DNA of 40,017 nucleotides from Acinetobacter sp. MB5. GTDB taxonomy: Bacteria; Pseudomonadota; Gammaproteobacteria; Pseudomonadales; Moraxellaceae. Positions 26,091-33,279 of the stretch are shown in pieces. Every line of letters starts with the position of its first letter. The first letter of the stretch is position 1. The DNA is taken from contig NZ_POVU01000021.1 in NCBI RefSeq assembly GCF_003261585.1, positions 1-40,017 of the forward strand. Direction: 5' to 3'. The notes under the pieces are model-generated. The model was not told where the DNA came from, did no database searches, and worked only from the letters and a program-made list of their open reading frames with translations. The translations under genes and the position numbers were made by a program.

Positions 26091-26273
26091 ATGAAAAGTC
26101 TAGATTTAATCAAAATGATTGAAGCAGACGGCTGGTATGAAGTCAGGGTTACAGGCAGCCATCATCACTTTAAACACCCCACGAAAAAGGGGTTGGTGAC
26201 TGTGCCCCACCCCAAAAAAGACTTACCAGCAGGCACTGTAAAAAGCATTTTGAAACAGGCAGGTCTTGCATGA
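26091..26273 (+). CDS. hicA: HicA mRNA interferase toxin
   Basis: 60 residues, the usual HicA size. Double-stranded RNA-binding-like fold with catalytic His in GSHHHFKHP (His24 region), and the conserved KKGLVTVPHPKKDLPAGTVK followed by SILKQAGL. It cleaves mRNA when not bound by HicB. AGAAAGGA precedes the ATG. 49 bases separate it from hicB. Confidence 0.95.
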   Translation: MKSLDLIKMIEADGWYEVRVTGSHHHFKHPTKKGLVTVPHPKKDLPAGTVKSILKQAGLA

Positions 26274-26322
26274 ACTGCTACAAAATCGACTTTTTAAGCC
26301 TTAGACAATGAGGTAATTAAAA

Positions 26323-26730
26323 ATGTTATATCCAGTTGCGATTGAGAAAGGGTCAGATACCGAAGCCTTCGGTGTTCAGGTTCCTGATATTGCAGGCTGC
26401 TTTTCCGCAGGTGATACCTTTGAGGAAGCCTTGGAAAACGTGAAACAAGCCATCGCAGGTCATTTAGAAATCTTGGCAGAAGATGGCGAAGAGATTCCCT
26501 TGGCATCTAGCATTGACCGCTTTATGAATGCTGAAGACTACAAAGGGTTAATCTGGGCAATTGTGGATGTCGATGTCAGTCGCTACTTAGGTAAAGCCAA
26601 AAAAATTAATGTGACTTTACCAAGTCGTTTAATTCAGCTCATTGATGAACGTCTGAAACATGATCCACGTTTTGCATCTCGTTCTGCATTCTTGGCAGAA
26701 GGTGCAGAGAATCTGTTACGCACCCATTAA
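26323..26730 (+). CDS. hicB: HicB antitoxin
   Basis: 135 residues. N-terminal HicB fold (FGVQVPDIAGCFSAGDTFEE, ALENVKQAIAGHLEILAEDG) blocks the toxin; the C-terminal ribbon-helix-helix part (INVTLPSRLIQLIDERLKHD, FASRSAFLAEGAENLL) binds the operator. GAGGTAATTAAAA precedes the ATG. It probably stabilises the plasmid state. Confidence 0.95.
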   Translation: MLYPVAIEKGSDTEAFGVQVPDIAGCFSAGDTFEEALENVKQAIAGHLEILAEDGEEIPLASSIDRFMNAEDYKGLIWAIVDVDVSRYLGKAKKINVTLPSRLIQLIDERLKHDPRFASRSAFLAEGAENLLRTH

Positions 26731-26748
26731 AATCCATTTCTAAAAACT

Positions 26749-26774
26749 GCCCCATCTCTGATGGGGCTTTTTTT
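26749..26774 (+). terminator. Terminator after hicB
   Basis: GCCCCAT (26749-26755) and ATGGGGC (26761-26767) with loop CTCTG, followed by seven or more T. Confidence 0.92.
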
Positions 26775-26996
26775 CGCCCAAAATTTCAAAATCCGTCAAC
26801 AGATCAGTCTGACCCAGTGCCGCGCGGTTGCCCCCACCCACCTGCACGCTCTAAATCTGGCAGTTTTACTACACAGGCACTTTGCCCCGTAAACTGCCTG
26901 TATGAGCCGTCTAGCACAGGTTTTTAGCGCGGAAAAACTCAGGTTTTGAATACTGCATTTCACTGCAAAACTCACATGTTTTTAAAAAATGGTTTT
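26775..26996. other. Non-coding region with GC-rich core, candidate cos/packaging region
   Basis: 222 bases with no convincing frame. Positions about 26818-26850 (core CCGCGCGGTTGCCCCCACCC) are strikingly GC-rich for this molecule. In P2-like genomes cos is a GC-rich stretch lying downstream of Q on the side of the early region, which fits. The cos assignment is inference from composition and position only; accessory genes now lie between Q and this site. Confidence 0.35.
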
Positions 26997-27227
26997 TTAA
27001 GGGGTAATCCCCGAATTTCGTAAGTTTTTCAGGTTGACCTCTGGGTTTGGGTTGGCAGATGGGGACACTTCATGGGTAATGGCAAATTCACCGCGTGCGG
27101 TAAAACCGCAAAGTACGTTTTCGCAGTAGAAATATGCCACGCGAAATAAGTCGTGTTCTTGGCGGCTGTTGGTTTGTTTGAGGCGTGAGCCACAGTGTGG
27201 GCATTTAAATACGCATCGTGAAGTCAT
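26997..27227 (-). CDS. ogr: Ogr/Delta-type zinc-finger activator of late genes
   Basis: 76 residues from the ATG at 27227 (AGAGGA upstream). Zinc ligands Cys9, Cys12, Cys35 and Cys40 have exactly the C-x2-C-x22-C-x4-C spacing of P2 Ogr (FKCPHCGSRLKQTNSRQEHD; YFYCENVLCGFTARGEF). Ogr proteins bind upstream of late promoters and recruit RNA polymerase. Here it is last in the cro-rep-ogr early operon rather than next to D as in P2, so late expression is tied to early lytic transcription. Confidence 0.9.
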   Translation of the reverse strand: MTSRCVFKCPHCGSRLKQTNSRQEHDLFRVAYFYCENVLCGFTARGEFAITHEVSPSANPNPEVNLKNLRNSGITP

Positions 27228-27319
27228 GTTTTTCCTCTTTGTTGAATCAATAATTTTATGGGTTCGCATAAATGCGCTCTATTTGGCGCATACAGCGTGT
27301 TTTTGCTTTTTTGGTACAG

Positions 27320-28204
27320 TTACGCAGCAACCTCGTTTAAAACGCCTGAGAAGCCAACCTGACGCAAATACGGCTCTAATTTTTTGGCTTCGCTTGGGTT
27401 TTGGAGTTTTTGAGCCAATCTGATGGTAAGTTGGTCGTAGGTTTCTGTGCCTTGGGCGTATTGGGTTGCGATTTCAGGGAGCAGTGACAGTTTTTTGGCA
27501 AATGCTTGAATTTGTTTTTCAGACAAGCCTGTTGCTTTGCTGCTGGATTTGCCTGCTTGTGGTTTTTCGGTTTGGGCTTGGTACTTGCTCATGTTGCGAA
27601 GTAACCAGTCAGCAAACAGGTAGTGCATAACGGCAGGGTTATGTTTTTTGTCGACATTGAAGTTTTCAAAGGCACTGAGTTCTCGTTCAAACCACTTGGC
27701 GGTTTTGATGTGCTCGATGGTTTCTGGATCTGTTGCCAACTCCAATTCTTTTTTCAAAGTTTTTAGCGAAAGCCAGTTATTTTTATTTTTAGATTCATTG
27801 GGAGATTCTATTGGTAGGTTCTGTCCCCCAATTTTGGGTGTTTTAATCCTCCCAATTTTGGGTGTTTTAATTCTACCGTTTTTGGGTTGATTAGAATTTT
27901 CTAATTCACCCGTTTTTGGATAGTTTTGATCTCGACCATTCACACCGACCAATTGGTAGACCTTTACACGATTCAGACGACCTTTTCTTTGCCCTGTATC
28001 TTTCAGCAAGCCTAATTCCTGTAGCTCTTTTAGAACTTTTCCAATAGTTTTGATATTGAGTAAAGTGTCATTAGATAAACGCTCATGACTTGGAAAACAG
28101 GTGTGATCTTCCCCTGCCCGATCTGCCAGTGACAATAAAACAAGACGTTGGGTGGCTGTGTTTACAGGGGCTTTCCAAGCCCATAAAGTTGCGTCTAAGC
28201 TCAT
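27320..28204 (-). CDS. Phage replication initiator, HTH (O-like) protein with RepB-like C-terminus
   Basis: 294 residues. N-terminal winged-helix domain of the HTH_36 type (LWAWKAPVNTATQRLVLLSL; TCFPSHERLSNDTLLNIKTI). The middle is a low-complexity linker with PKxG repeats (RIKTPKIG twice) encoded by 24-bp DNA repeats. Residues about 226-285 (GLSEKQIQAFAKKLSLLPEI onward) align without gaps to the C-terminus of the plasmid RepB in this molecule. It replaces P2 gpA. An O-like role in lytic replication is inferred from position after cro and from the repeats. Confidence 0.7.
   Translation of the reverse strand: MSLDATLWAWKAPVNTATQRLVLLSLADRAGEDHTCFPSHERLSNDTLLNIKTIGKVLKELQELGLLKDTGQRKGRLNRVKVYQLVGVNGRDQNYPKTGELENSNQPKNGRIKTPKIGRIKTPKIGGQNLPIESPNESKNKNNWLSLKTLKKELELATDPETIEHIKTAKWFERELSAFENFNVDKKHNPAVMHYLFADWLLRNMSKYQAQTEKPQAGKSSSKATGLSEKQIQAFAKKLSLLPEIATQYAQGTETYDQLTIRLAQKLQNPSEAKKLEPYLRQVGFSGVLNEVAA
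27827..27932. repeat. 24-bp direct repeats inside the rep gene, candidate lytic origin
   Basis: Units at 27827-27850 and 27851-27874 are nearly identical (CCCAATTTTGGGTG followed by TTTTAAT), with degenerate copies at 27875-27898 and 27909-27932 (cores TTTTTGGGTTGA, TTTTTGGATAGT). Each core is a partial palindrome CCCAATTTTGGG. An AT-rich stretch follows in the direction of transcription (27735-27822). Phage lambda has its origin iterons and AT-rich region inside gene O in the same arrangement. Confidence 0.55.
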
Positions 28205-28223
28205 TTTTACCTACTTATTTCTT

Positions 28224-28403
28224 CTAAAAGCTTAAATCAGCTTTGACTTGCCCATTTGTTTTGATTTGCAGAATTGCTTGCGTGTTTACAGGAATGCCCT
28301 TTGAACGCCACTTACTGACTGCCCCGCGAGTTTTTTTCAAAATTTTAGCTAAATCAGAATCATATTTAACGCTGTAGTGTTTTTTCAGCTCATCTACTGT
28401 CAT
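28224..28403 (-). CDS. cro: Cro-like repressor
   Basis: 59 residues from the ATG at 28403 (MTVDELKKHYSVKYDSDLAK, then ILKKTRGAVSKWRSKGIPVN). The HTH pattern with AVSKWRSKGIP and the end TNGQVKADLSF are typical of Cro. The longer frame to 28487 would cross the operators and the cI start, so is not favoured. It is the first gene of the minus-strand early operon cro-rep-ogr, divergent from cI. Confidence 0.82.
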   Translation of the reverse strand: MTVDELKKHYSVKYDSDLAKILKKTRGAVSKWRSKGIPVNTQAILQIKTNGQVKADLSF

Positions 28404-28507
28404 GTTTATCTCAACGACCCAAAAGTTTCTCAAAGTAAACCATAAGTTTCCCCATACATCAACTTTATTGTTTACCATTGGAAACATTAACCCATGGAAT
28501 AAATGTC
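28404..28507. promoter_or_regulatory. cI/cro operator region with GTTT-N8-AAAC sites
   Basis: Two 16-bp sites lie between the divergent genes: GTTTCTCAAAGTAAAC at 28425-28440 and GTTTACCATTGGAAAC at 28470-28485; a half-site GTTTCCCC lies at 28445-28452. A possible cro promoter on the minus strand is TTGATG, 17 bases, TTTACT, covered by the first site. A third matching site occurs at 29270-29285. Confidence 0.7.
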
Positions 28508-29179
28508 ATGTATGAAGTTAGAGATCGAATTATTCAGAGAATGAAAGAGCTTAATTTGCGACAGGTAGATTTAATAAATTTAACTGGATTAAGCAAAGGA
28601 ACAATTTCTAAGTGGATTTCAGGCACTAATATTCCAAGCAATACCGCTCTGCCTCTTTTGGCAACAGCATTAGAAACGACATCTGACTGGATTATGAAAG
28701 GTAAAAGCATTGATTCAGAAAGAAATAATAAAAAAGATGAAAAAAGTAACGTCATCTTTTCTCATAAAAAACTAAAACGAATTCCTATTATCGACTTTGT
28801 GCAGGCTGGAGCTTGGCGCGAAGTCGTTTACGATGGAATCAATCCAATCGACTATACATATACGGATTATGAAGGAATGAACCCTGCTGATATTTTTAGC
28901 GTTCTTGTAGATGGGCTAAGCATGACCCCTAGATTTATGCCAAATGACGAACTCATTATTGACCCAAACTTAGCACCACAACCAGGGAACTTTGTTATTG
29001 CTCAGAATGGGGAATATGAAGTGACTTTCAAAAAATATCGTGTGACAGGATATGATGAAGAAGGCAGAGAACTTTTTGAATTAGTTCCATTAAATACAGA
29101 TTTTGCACCGCTAGATTCAAAAAAGCATCACATTAGAATTATTGGCGTCGTTGTTAAACATATTCAAAATTTGCATTGA
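28508..29179 (+). CDS. cI: CI-type repressor (HTH plus LexA/S24 domain)
   Basis: 223 residues from the ATG at 28508 (MYEVRDRIIQRMKELNLRQV). HTH at about 17-40 (LRQVDLINLTGLSKGTISKW). The C-terminal S24 domain has an Ala100-Gly101 cleavage pair (FVQAGAW), Ser138 (VDGLSMTPRF) and Lys175 or Lys176 (EVTFKKYR), so it should be cleaved in the SOS response. It maintains the plasmid-prophage state by repressing cro and probably the gene at 29324. Confidence 0.93.
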   Translation: MYEVRDRIIQRMKELNLRQVDLINLTGLSKGTISKWISGTNIPSNTALPLLATALETTSDWIMKGKSIDSERNNKKDEKSNVIFSHKKLKRIPIIDFVQAGAWREVVYDGINPIDYTYTDYEGMNPADIFSVLVDGLSMTPRFMPNDELIIDPNLAPQPGNFVIAQNGEYEVTFKKYRVTGYDEEGRELFELVPLNTDFAPLDSKKHHIRIIGVVVKHIQNLH

Positions 29180-29258
29180 GTATTTTTGAAAAGATTTAGA
29201 AATCCTACATTTTCGTAAACAATAAATCCTGAAAAAATGTTTCTCAGAGAGAATTCTG

Positions 29259-29286
29259 TTGACTTAAAGGTTTCCTTTAGTAAACT
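29259..29286 (+). promoter_or_regulatory. Promoter with overlapping CI-type operator
   Basis: TTGACT (29259-29264) and TAAACT (29281-29286) are 16 bases apart. GTTTCCTTTAGTAAAC at 29270-29285 lies across the spacer and -10 and shares half-sites (GTTTCC, GTTTACT) with the two sites at the cI/cro region. CI bound here would repress the downstream lipoprotein gene. Confidence 0.6.
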
Positions 29287-29323
29287 AAATCCAACTCAAA
29301 AAGGAAACTTTAAGGTCGAAACT

Positions 29324-29671
29324 ATGTTTCAAAAAAATCTTATAAAAATAGCGTTTAGTATCTGTGTAGTGAGCTTAGCTACAGCGTGTGCTTTTAAAAC
29401 CACTCAACAGCCATTAGAAGTTCAATCCGCCACTCATTCCACACGTTTTTCCATTCAAAAAATGAACCTTTCTGCTCATGAAGCTGTTATTGCTACTGGT
29501 GACAATCATGTGCTGCATGTTCAGTTTGACGGTGAAGTGCAAAACGGTGAGCTTTTTGTGCAATGCGTTCATCATGTAGAAGTCACAGATTTAAATGGTA
29601 AGCCTGTGAGTGACTATGTTTTAGATCGGGAAGACTATGAGCAAGTAGTGAATGTTTTGGAGGGGGTGTGA
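29324..29671 (+). CDS. Small lipoprotein under CI-type control
   Basis: 115 residues from the ATG at 29324, with AAGG upstream; the frame to 29237 would span the promoter. Signal peptide MFQKNLIKIAFSICVVSLATAC with a lipobox-like LATAC. The mature part (about 93 residues) has no family I recognise. The stop overlaps the next ATG (TGATG), suggesting coupling. An exported protein made when CI is lifted could act in exclusion or envelope change; this is inference. Confidence 0.6.
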   Translation: MFQKNLIKIAFSICVVSLATACAFKTTQQPLEVQSATHSTRFSIQKMNLSAHEAVIATGDNHVLHVQFDGEVQNGELFVQCVHHVEVTDLNGKPVSDYVLDREDYEQVVNVLEGV

Positions 29672-30222
29672 TGAATTTTCATTCTAAAACTTTCGAGCTA
29701 TTAACCATCAAATCTGTACTTGGATTTGATCAAGTTAAAATTTACTTTGAAGATGATGTTAGTTTGGATAAAAGCGGTACATTCACGATTTTAGCCAATC
29801 AATATGTGGGTAGTTTCTGTTTTTATAATATTCAACAAGAATCACTCAAAGCATTTATTGCTCAAGCTGATACCAGTTACCTTGTACAGCGACTATTTAA
29901 GACTCAAAAATGGCGACCAATTCAAACAGGTGAAGAATTTATAAGATGGTTTGCAAAAAATGCGTTGGATGAACTAAAAGAAGCTCGTACTAATGGTGTA
30001 ATCGATGAATATGATTTGCGCTCAGCTTATAATGAAATTGTCGATCTGCATTTTGATACATTAAATGAATTTTTTAATGAACTCAGTGAAGATACTTTTG
30101 CATTATTCGAAAAGGTTTATGAAGAAGACTGGATTTATCGGCAATGTCCTGAGGTCAAAAGTGAGGAATTTATAGAACTCTCTGAACTTATTCAAATCAT
30201 ACAATCTGCATGTAAACAATAA
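29671..30222 (+). CDS. Hypothetical protein coupled to the lipoprotein gene
   Basis: 183 residues, starting at the ATG at 29671 that overlaps the previous stop, with GGAGGGGG as strong ribosome binding site at 29660-29666. Acidic, helical C-terminal half (DEYDLRSAYNEIVDLHFDTL; EEDWIYRQCPEVKSEE). No signal peptide or membrane segment. I do not recognise the family. Confidence 0.6.
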   Translation: MNFHSKTFELLTIKSVLGFDQVKIYFEDDVSLDKSGTFTILANQYVGSFCFYNIQQESLKAFIAQADTSYLVQRLFKTQKWRPIQTGEEFIRWFAKNALDELKEARTNGVIDEYDLRSAYNEIVDLHFDTLNEFFNELSEDTFALFEKVYEEDWIYRQCPEVKSEEFIELSELIQIIQSACKQ

Positions 30223-30229
30223 AACCCAC

Positions 30230-30270
30230 AAAGCCAAGAAAATAACAATAATAATCAACATCTTGGCTTT
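30230..30270. terminator. Terminator-like inverted repeat
   Basis: AAAGCCAAGA (30230-30239) and TCTTGGCTTT (30261-30270) flank a 21-base loop; a short T/A tail follows. Confidence 0.6.
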
Positions 30271-30335
30271 ATTATAAAGTTTTGTTTTTTTAAGTTATAA
30301 TCTATTAATTAATATTTATATGACTTTCATACAAT

Positions 30336-31427
30336 ATGCAAAACCCAAATATATTGAATGATGAAGAGCGTGAAAATAAAGGATTAGACACTTCATTAAG
30401 ATTTGAGTACCAAATTGATTGGGCAATTTATCATGCCTTAGATAAATTAAATAAAAAACAAGAATTCGTTGCATTTGTTGAATTTCATGAAGACGTTTTA
30501 TTTGCTAATAGCTGTACTTATAGCCCAACGACTAAATTTGAACTTTTCCAGATTAAAACCACATATAAATCATATACGCCACGAAGCATTACATCCACTG
30601 GAAGCACCAATTCCACTTTAGGAAAGATGATTTTAGGTGTAAAAGATAAAAGTTTTGAAAATCAAGTAGATAAACTGTGCCTACTTTGTCTAGAAGACAT
30701 TAATTTTAGCAATAAAATTAAAGATATAGATAAAGACTATAAATTCAGTGAACTACATGAAAATGATAAGAAAGTTATTTCAACTGCTATTTCAAATGAA
30801 TTAAATTTTACTATTAATGCCCAATATGAGGACATGATTGTTTTCCGAAAGACAGGGTTAAAATTAGATGACTCAGATTCACAAATAAAACATAAGATTT
30901 ACGACTTCATAGAAAACCATTATGGTGATGTTGGTTCGCGACCTCGTGAGATTTACCGTCTTTTAAAAGATGATTTACGGCCAAAATCTAAACATAAAAA
31001 TCGGTATGAATACTGGGAAGATTGTGTCAAACATAGAGGTCTAGAAAGTAAAAAAATTTCGGAAGATATTTTGAACAAAACAGATCAAGATATAGATCAA
31101 AAGCTTGAAAAATTAATTACTGTAAACTCACAGAATTTGAAAAAAACTGAAAGTCAGATTCAAAGAATACTAAATAAAATAAGAGCCTATTATTTATTTA
31201 AAATGTGTATTAAACCTGCTGCTCTACAAACGGAATTAGACACATTTTTAGAAAATATAAGACCTCAAATACCGCTCGATATAGATGAAGAGAATACATA
31301 CAAAATGGCTGTCGATTTTCTTGACCAAAAAGTAAATGAAATGATTTTCTTAAAAGAATATAATAGGCTACAAGCTGTTGCTATATATGAAGTTTTTAGG
31401 ATGATACTTGATGATGAGCAATTTTAA
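30336..31427 (+). CDS. lmuA: DUF4297-type nuclease, Lamassu LmuA-like / ABC-3C effector
   Basis: 363 residues. The first 80 residues show the DUF4297 nuclease pattern: LRFEYQIDWAIYHAL, then VAFVEFHEDVLF (Glu49, Asp53) and FELFQIKTTY (Gln72-x-Lys74), a PD-(D/E)xK-type site as in Cap4 and Lamassu LmuA. The C-terminal half is helical, as in ABC three-component effectors. Followed at once by a small frame and an SMC/Rad50-like ATPase gene. The named family is established as antiphage defence; assignment to Lamassu-Cap4 is by pattern and neighbours. TATAAT lies at 30296-30301. Confidence 0.72.
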   Translation: MQNPNILNDEERENKGLDTSLRFEYQIDWAIYHALDKLNKKQEFVAFVEFHEDVLFANSCTYSPTTKFELFQIKTTYKSYTPRSITSTGSTNSTLGKMILGVKDKSFENQVDKLCLLCLEDINFSNKIKDIDKDYKFSELHENDKKVISTAISNELNFTINAQYEDMIVFRKTGLKLDDSDSQIKHKIYDFIENHYGDVGSRPREIYRLLKDDLRPKSKHKNRYEYWEDCVKHRGLESKKISEDILNKTDQDIDQKLEKLITVNSQNLKKTESQIQRILNKIRAYYLFKMCIKPAALQTELDTFLENIRPQIPLDIDEENTYKMAVDFLDQKVNEMIFLKEYNRLQAVAIYEVFRMILDDEQF

Positions 31428-31581
31428 AAACAAAAATCCTCAAAGAAATTTTAAGCTTTTAATTCGGAATTTACGTCATGCAAACTACAAAGAGTTATTT
31501 CCAATTTCAGAGAATCGTCTTGAGATCTCTCAACGAGCGCGGCGGGAAAGTACAAAAACTCTATCTCAGAACGCTGATTGA
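31414..31581 (+). pseudogene. Truncated middle gene of the Lamassu/ABC-3C operon (possible LmuC remnant)
   Basis: 55 codons from the ATG at 31414 (also ATG at 31411) with AGGATGA upstream. It overlaps the end of the nuclease gene by 14 bases, the tight coupling expected of a real next gene. The product begins MSNFKNKNPQRNFKLLIRNL and stops at 31579-31581, just where the ATPase sequence becomes family-like in another frame. I read this as the start of the middle component, cut by a deletion that joined it to the ATPase. The alternative is a chance frame. Confidence 0.4.
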
Positions 31582-33163
31582 TTCTGAAGAAAATACTAAA
31601 GGAAAATCCACCCTGATTAATAGTCTTTTTTGGGGGATTGGTTGCGATGTTAAATTTGAAGAAACATGGTGTGATGATCTAGAAACCCTCATTTCTTTTT
31701 CTGTGGCAGAAAGAAACTATGAAATCTATAGAAATAATAATGAAATTTCGATTCTGTACCTAGATACGAATGAGGCATATAGATACCCCATCAAATCCAA
31801 AAAAGTCAGCAGCGATTTTATTAAAAAGCTGAATGAGATTTTAAATTTCAATGTTTTGCTGAAATACTCTAATGCAAATCAACTCTCTCAAGTCCCACCA
31901 AGCTACTACTTTGCGACTACTTATATTGAGCAGATGACAGGTTGGGCACATTTTTGGTTATGCTTCCAAAACATGAATGCTTTTGACAAAAATAACCGTA
32001 CTGAACTGATTAAATATATTTGTGGTGTTTTAGATCAAAATTACTATGAAAAGAAAAATAAAGAAAACATCATTACACAAGAAAAGAAAGATCTACAAAA
32101 AATTGTTGAACGAGATACCTTCAATTTTGATTTTTTAAAAAGCTTTGAAACAGAAAGGTATTCAGATAAAGTTGTTCAAAAATCTATCGCTCTCGATAAG
32201 TATGAAAAAACATTATTAAATCTTAGAAATGAATATCTTGAGAAATCTTCAAATATATCTTCTCTCAAAAATGAAATTGAACTGGTCAATATCGCTATTG
32301 GTGAGCTAGAACAAGATTATGAATACAGTGTTCGTAATGTTGATCCATTTGAGGTCACTTGCCCAACCTGTGGTGTCATCCATGAAAATGATATTGTGAA
32401 TAAATTTTCAATTTTAAAAGATTCTGATCTTTTATTAAAAAGGATTGGTCACCTAAATAAAGATAAAAGTAGCTGTGAACAAGATTTAAATAGACTATCA
32501 CGACTCATTCAGTTTGAAGAAGACAAGATAACAGAACTTCTTGAGGCTAATGATGTTCAAGAATATTTGAACTATTCAGTATTCCAAAAACGAATTACTC
32601 CATCTATTGAACAGAGCATCTCAAGAAATCAATCCATCATTGAAGAAAAGGAATCACTCGTAACAGAGTTTAAGAAAGAAAGAGAGAAAATCCAAAAAGA
32701 AAATAAAAGCAATTTAGAAGGTGAATTTGTAGATTATTTTGAGAGTTTATCTAAAGAATTAGACTTAACAATAGGAAAAAAGAAGAAATCTTTTACTGAA
32801 ATTCTCAATCATACCAGTGGCGGTGCAAATGGTATTAAACTTATGCTGGCTATTCGTTTGACGCTGTTGCATGCAATGTGTACTTATGCGGAATCATCTA
32901 TTCCACCTTTTGTAATTGACTCCCCTCGCCAACAGGATATTAATGATTACAACTATGGCCTTGTATTGAATGCCTTTGCCAAAATTCCAGATGATGTTCA
33001 ATTTATCGTTGCAGCAGTAAAAACTCAGCCAATTAGTGAAATCCGAGATGGGTTTGAGGAAATTTTCATTGGAAGTAAGTTATTGGAAACTGATGAATTT
33101 GAAATTAGCAATCAATTAATTCAGCAACATGAAGTGCATGTAAGTTTGTGTCTTGATTATTAA
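31478..33163 (+). CDS. lmuB: Rad50/SMC-like ATPase, Lamassu LmuB-like, probably N-terminally altered
   Basis: 561 residues. Walker A KGKST with Lys43 (preceded by SEENT, the first Gly of the motif missing), coiled coil with zinc-hook-like CPTCGVIHEN (Cys295, Cys298), ABC signature TSGGANGIK (about 447-454) and Walker B FVIDSP (478-483). The first 35 residues do not look like the beta-strand start of such ATPases and overlap the 55-codon frame, so the true N-terminus may have been deleted. With DUF4297 nuclease it forms a Lamassu/ABC-3C-like pair. Confidence 0.7.
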   Translation: MQTTKSYFQFQRIVLRSLNERGGKVQKLYLRTLIDSEENTKGKSTLINSLFWGIGCDVKFEETWCDDLETLISFSVAERNYEIYRNNNEISILYLDTNEAYRYPIKSKKVSSDFIKKLNEILNFNVLLKYSNANQLSQVPPSYYFATTYIEQMTGWAHFWLCFQNMNAFDKNNRTELIKYICGVLDQNYYEKKNKENIITQEKKDLQKIVERDTFNFDFLKSFETERYSDKVVQKSIALDKYEKTLLNLRNEYLEKSSNISSLKNEIELVNIAIGELEQDYEYSVRNVDPFEVTCPTCGVIHENDIVNKFSILKDSDLLLKRIGHLNKDKSSCEQDLNRLSRLIQFEEDKITELLEANDVQEYLNYSVFQKRITPSIEQSISRNQSIIEEKESLVTEFKKEREKIQKENKSNLEGEFVDYFESLSKELDLTIGKKKKSFTEILNHTSGGANGIKLMLAIRLTLLHAMCTYAESSIPPFVIDSPRQQDINDYNYGLVLNAFAKIPDDVQFIVAAVKTQPISEIRDGFEEIFIGSKLLETDEFEISNQLIQQHEVHVSLCLDY

Positions 33164-33168
33164 TTTAG

Positions 33169-33196
33169 AAAGCTGATCTATTACGGATCAGCTTTT
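33169..33196. terminator. Terminator after the ATPase gene
   Basis: AAAGCTGATC (33169-33178) and GATCAGCTTT (33186-33195) around loop TATTACG, followed by T. It isolates the next gene from the defence operon. Confidence 0.85.
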
Positions 33197-33279
33197 ATTT
33201 AAAAAATTAGTAAGTTTAAATATTTTTATCTATAAATATATTATTATATGTATTATTGTCGATAATTAACATACTAAAT

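Noticed and set aside
28404..28487. Longer N-terminus for Cro
   Set aside because: It would run through both operators and towards the cI start and adds a non-family leader; the ATG at 28403 fits better.
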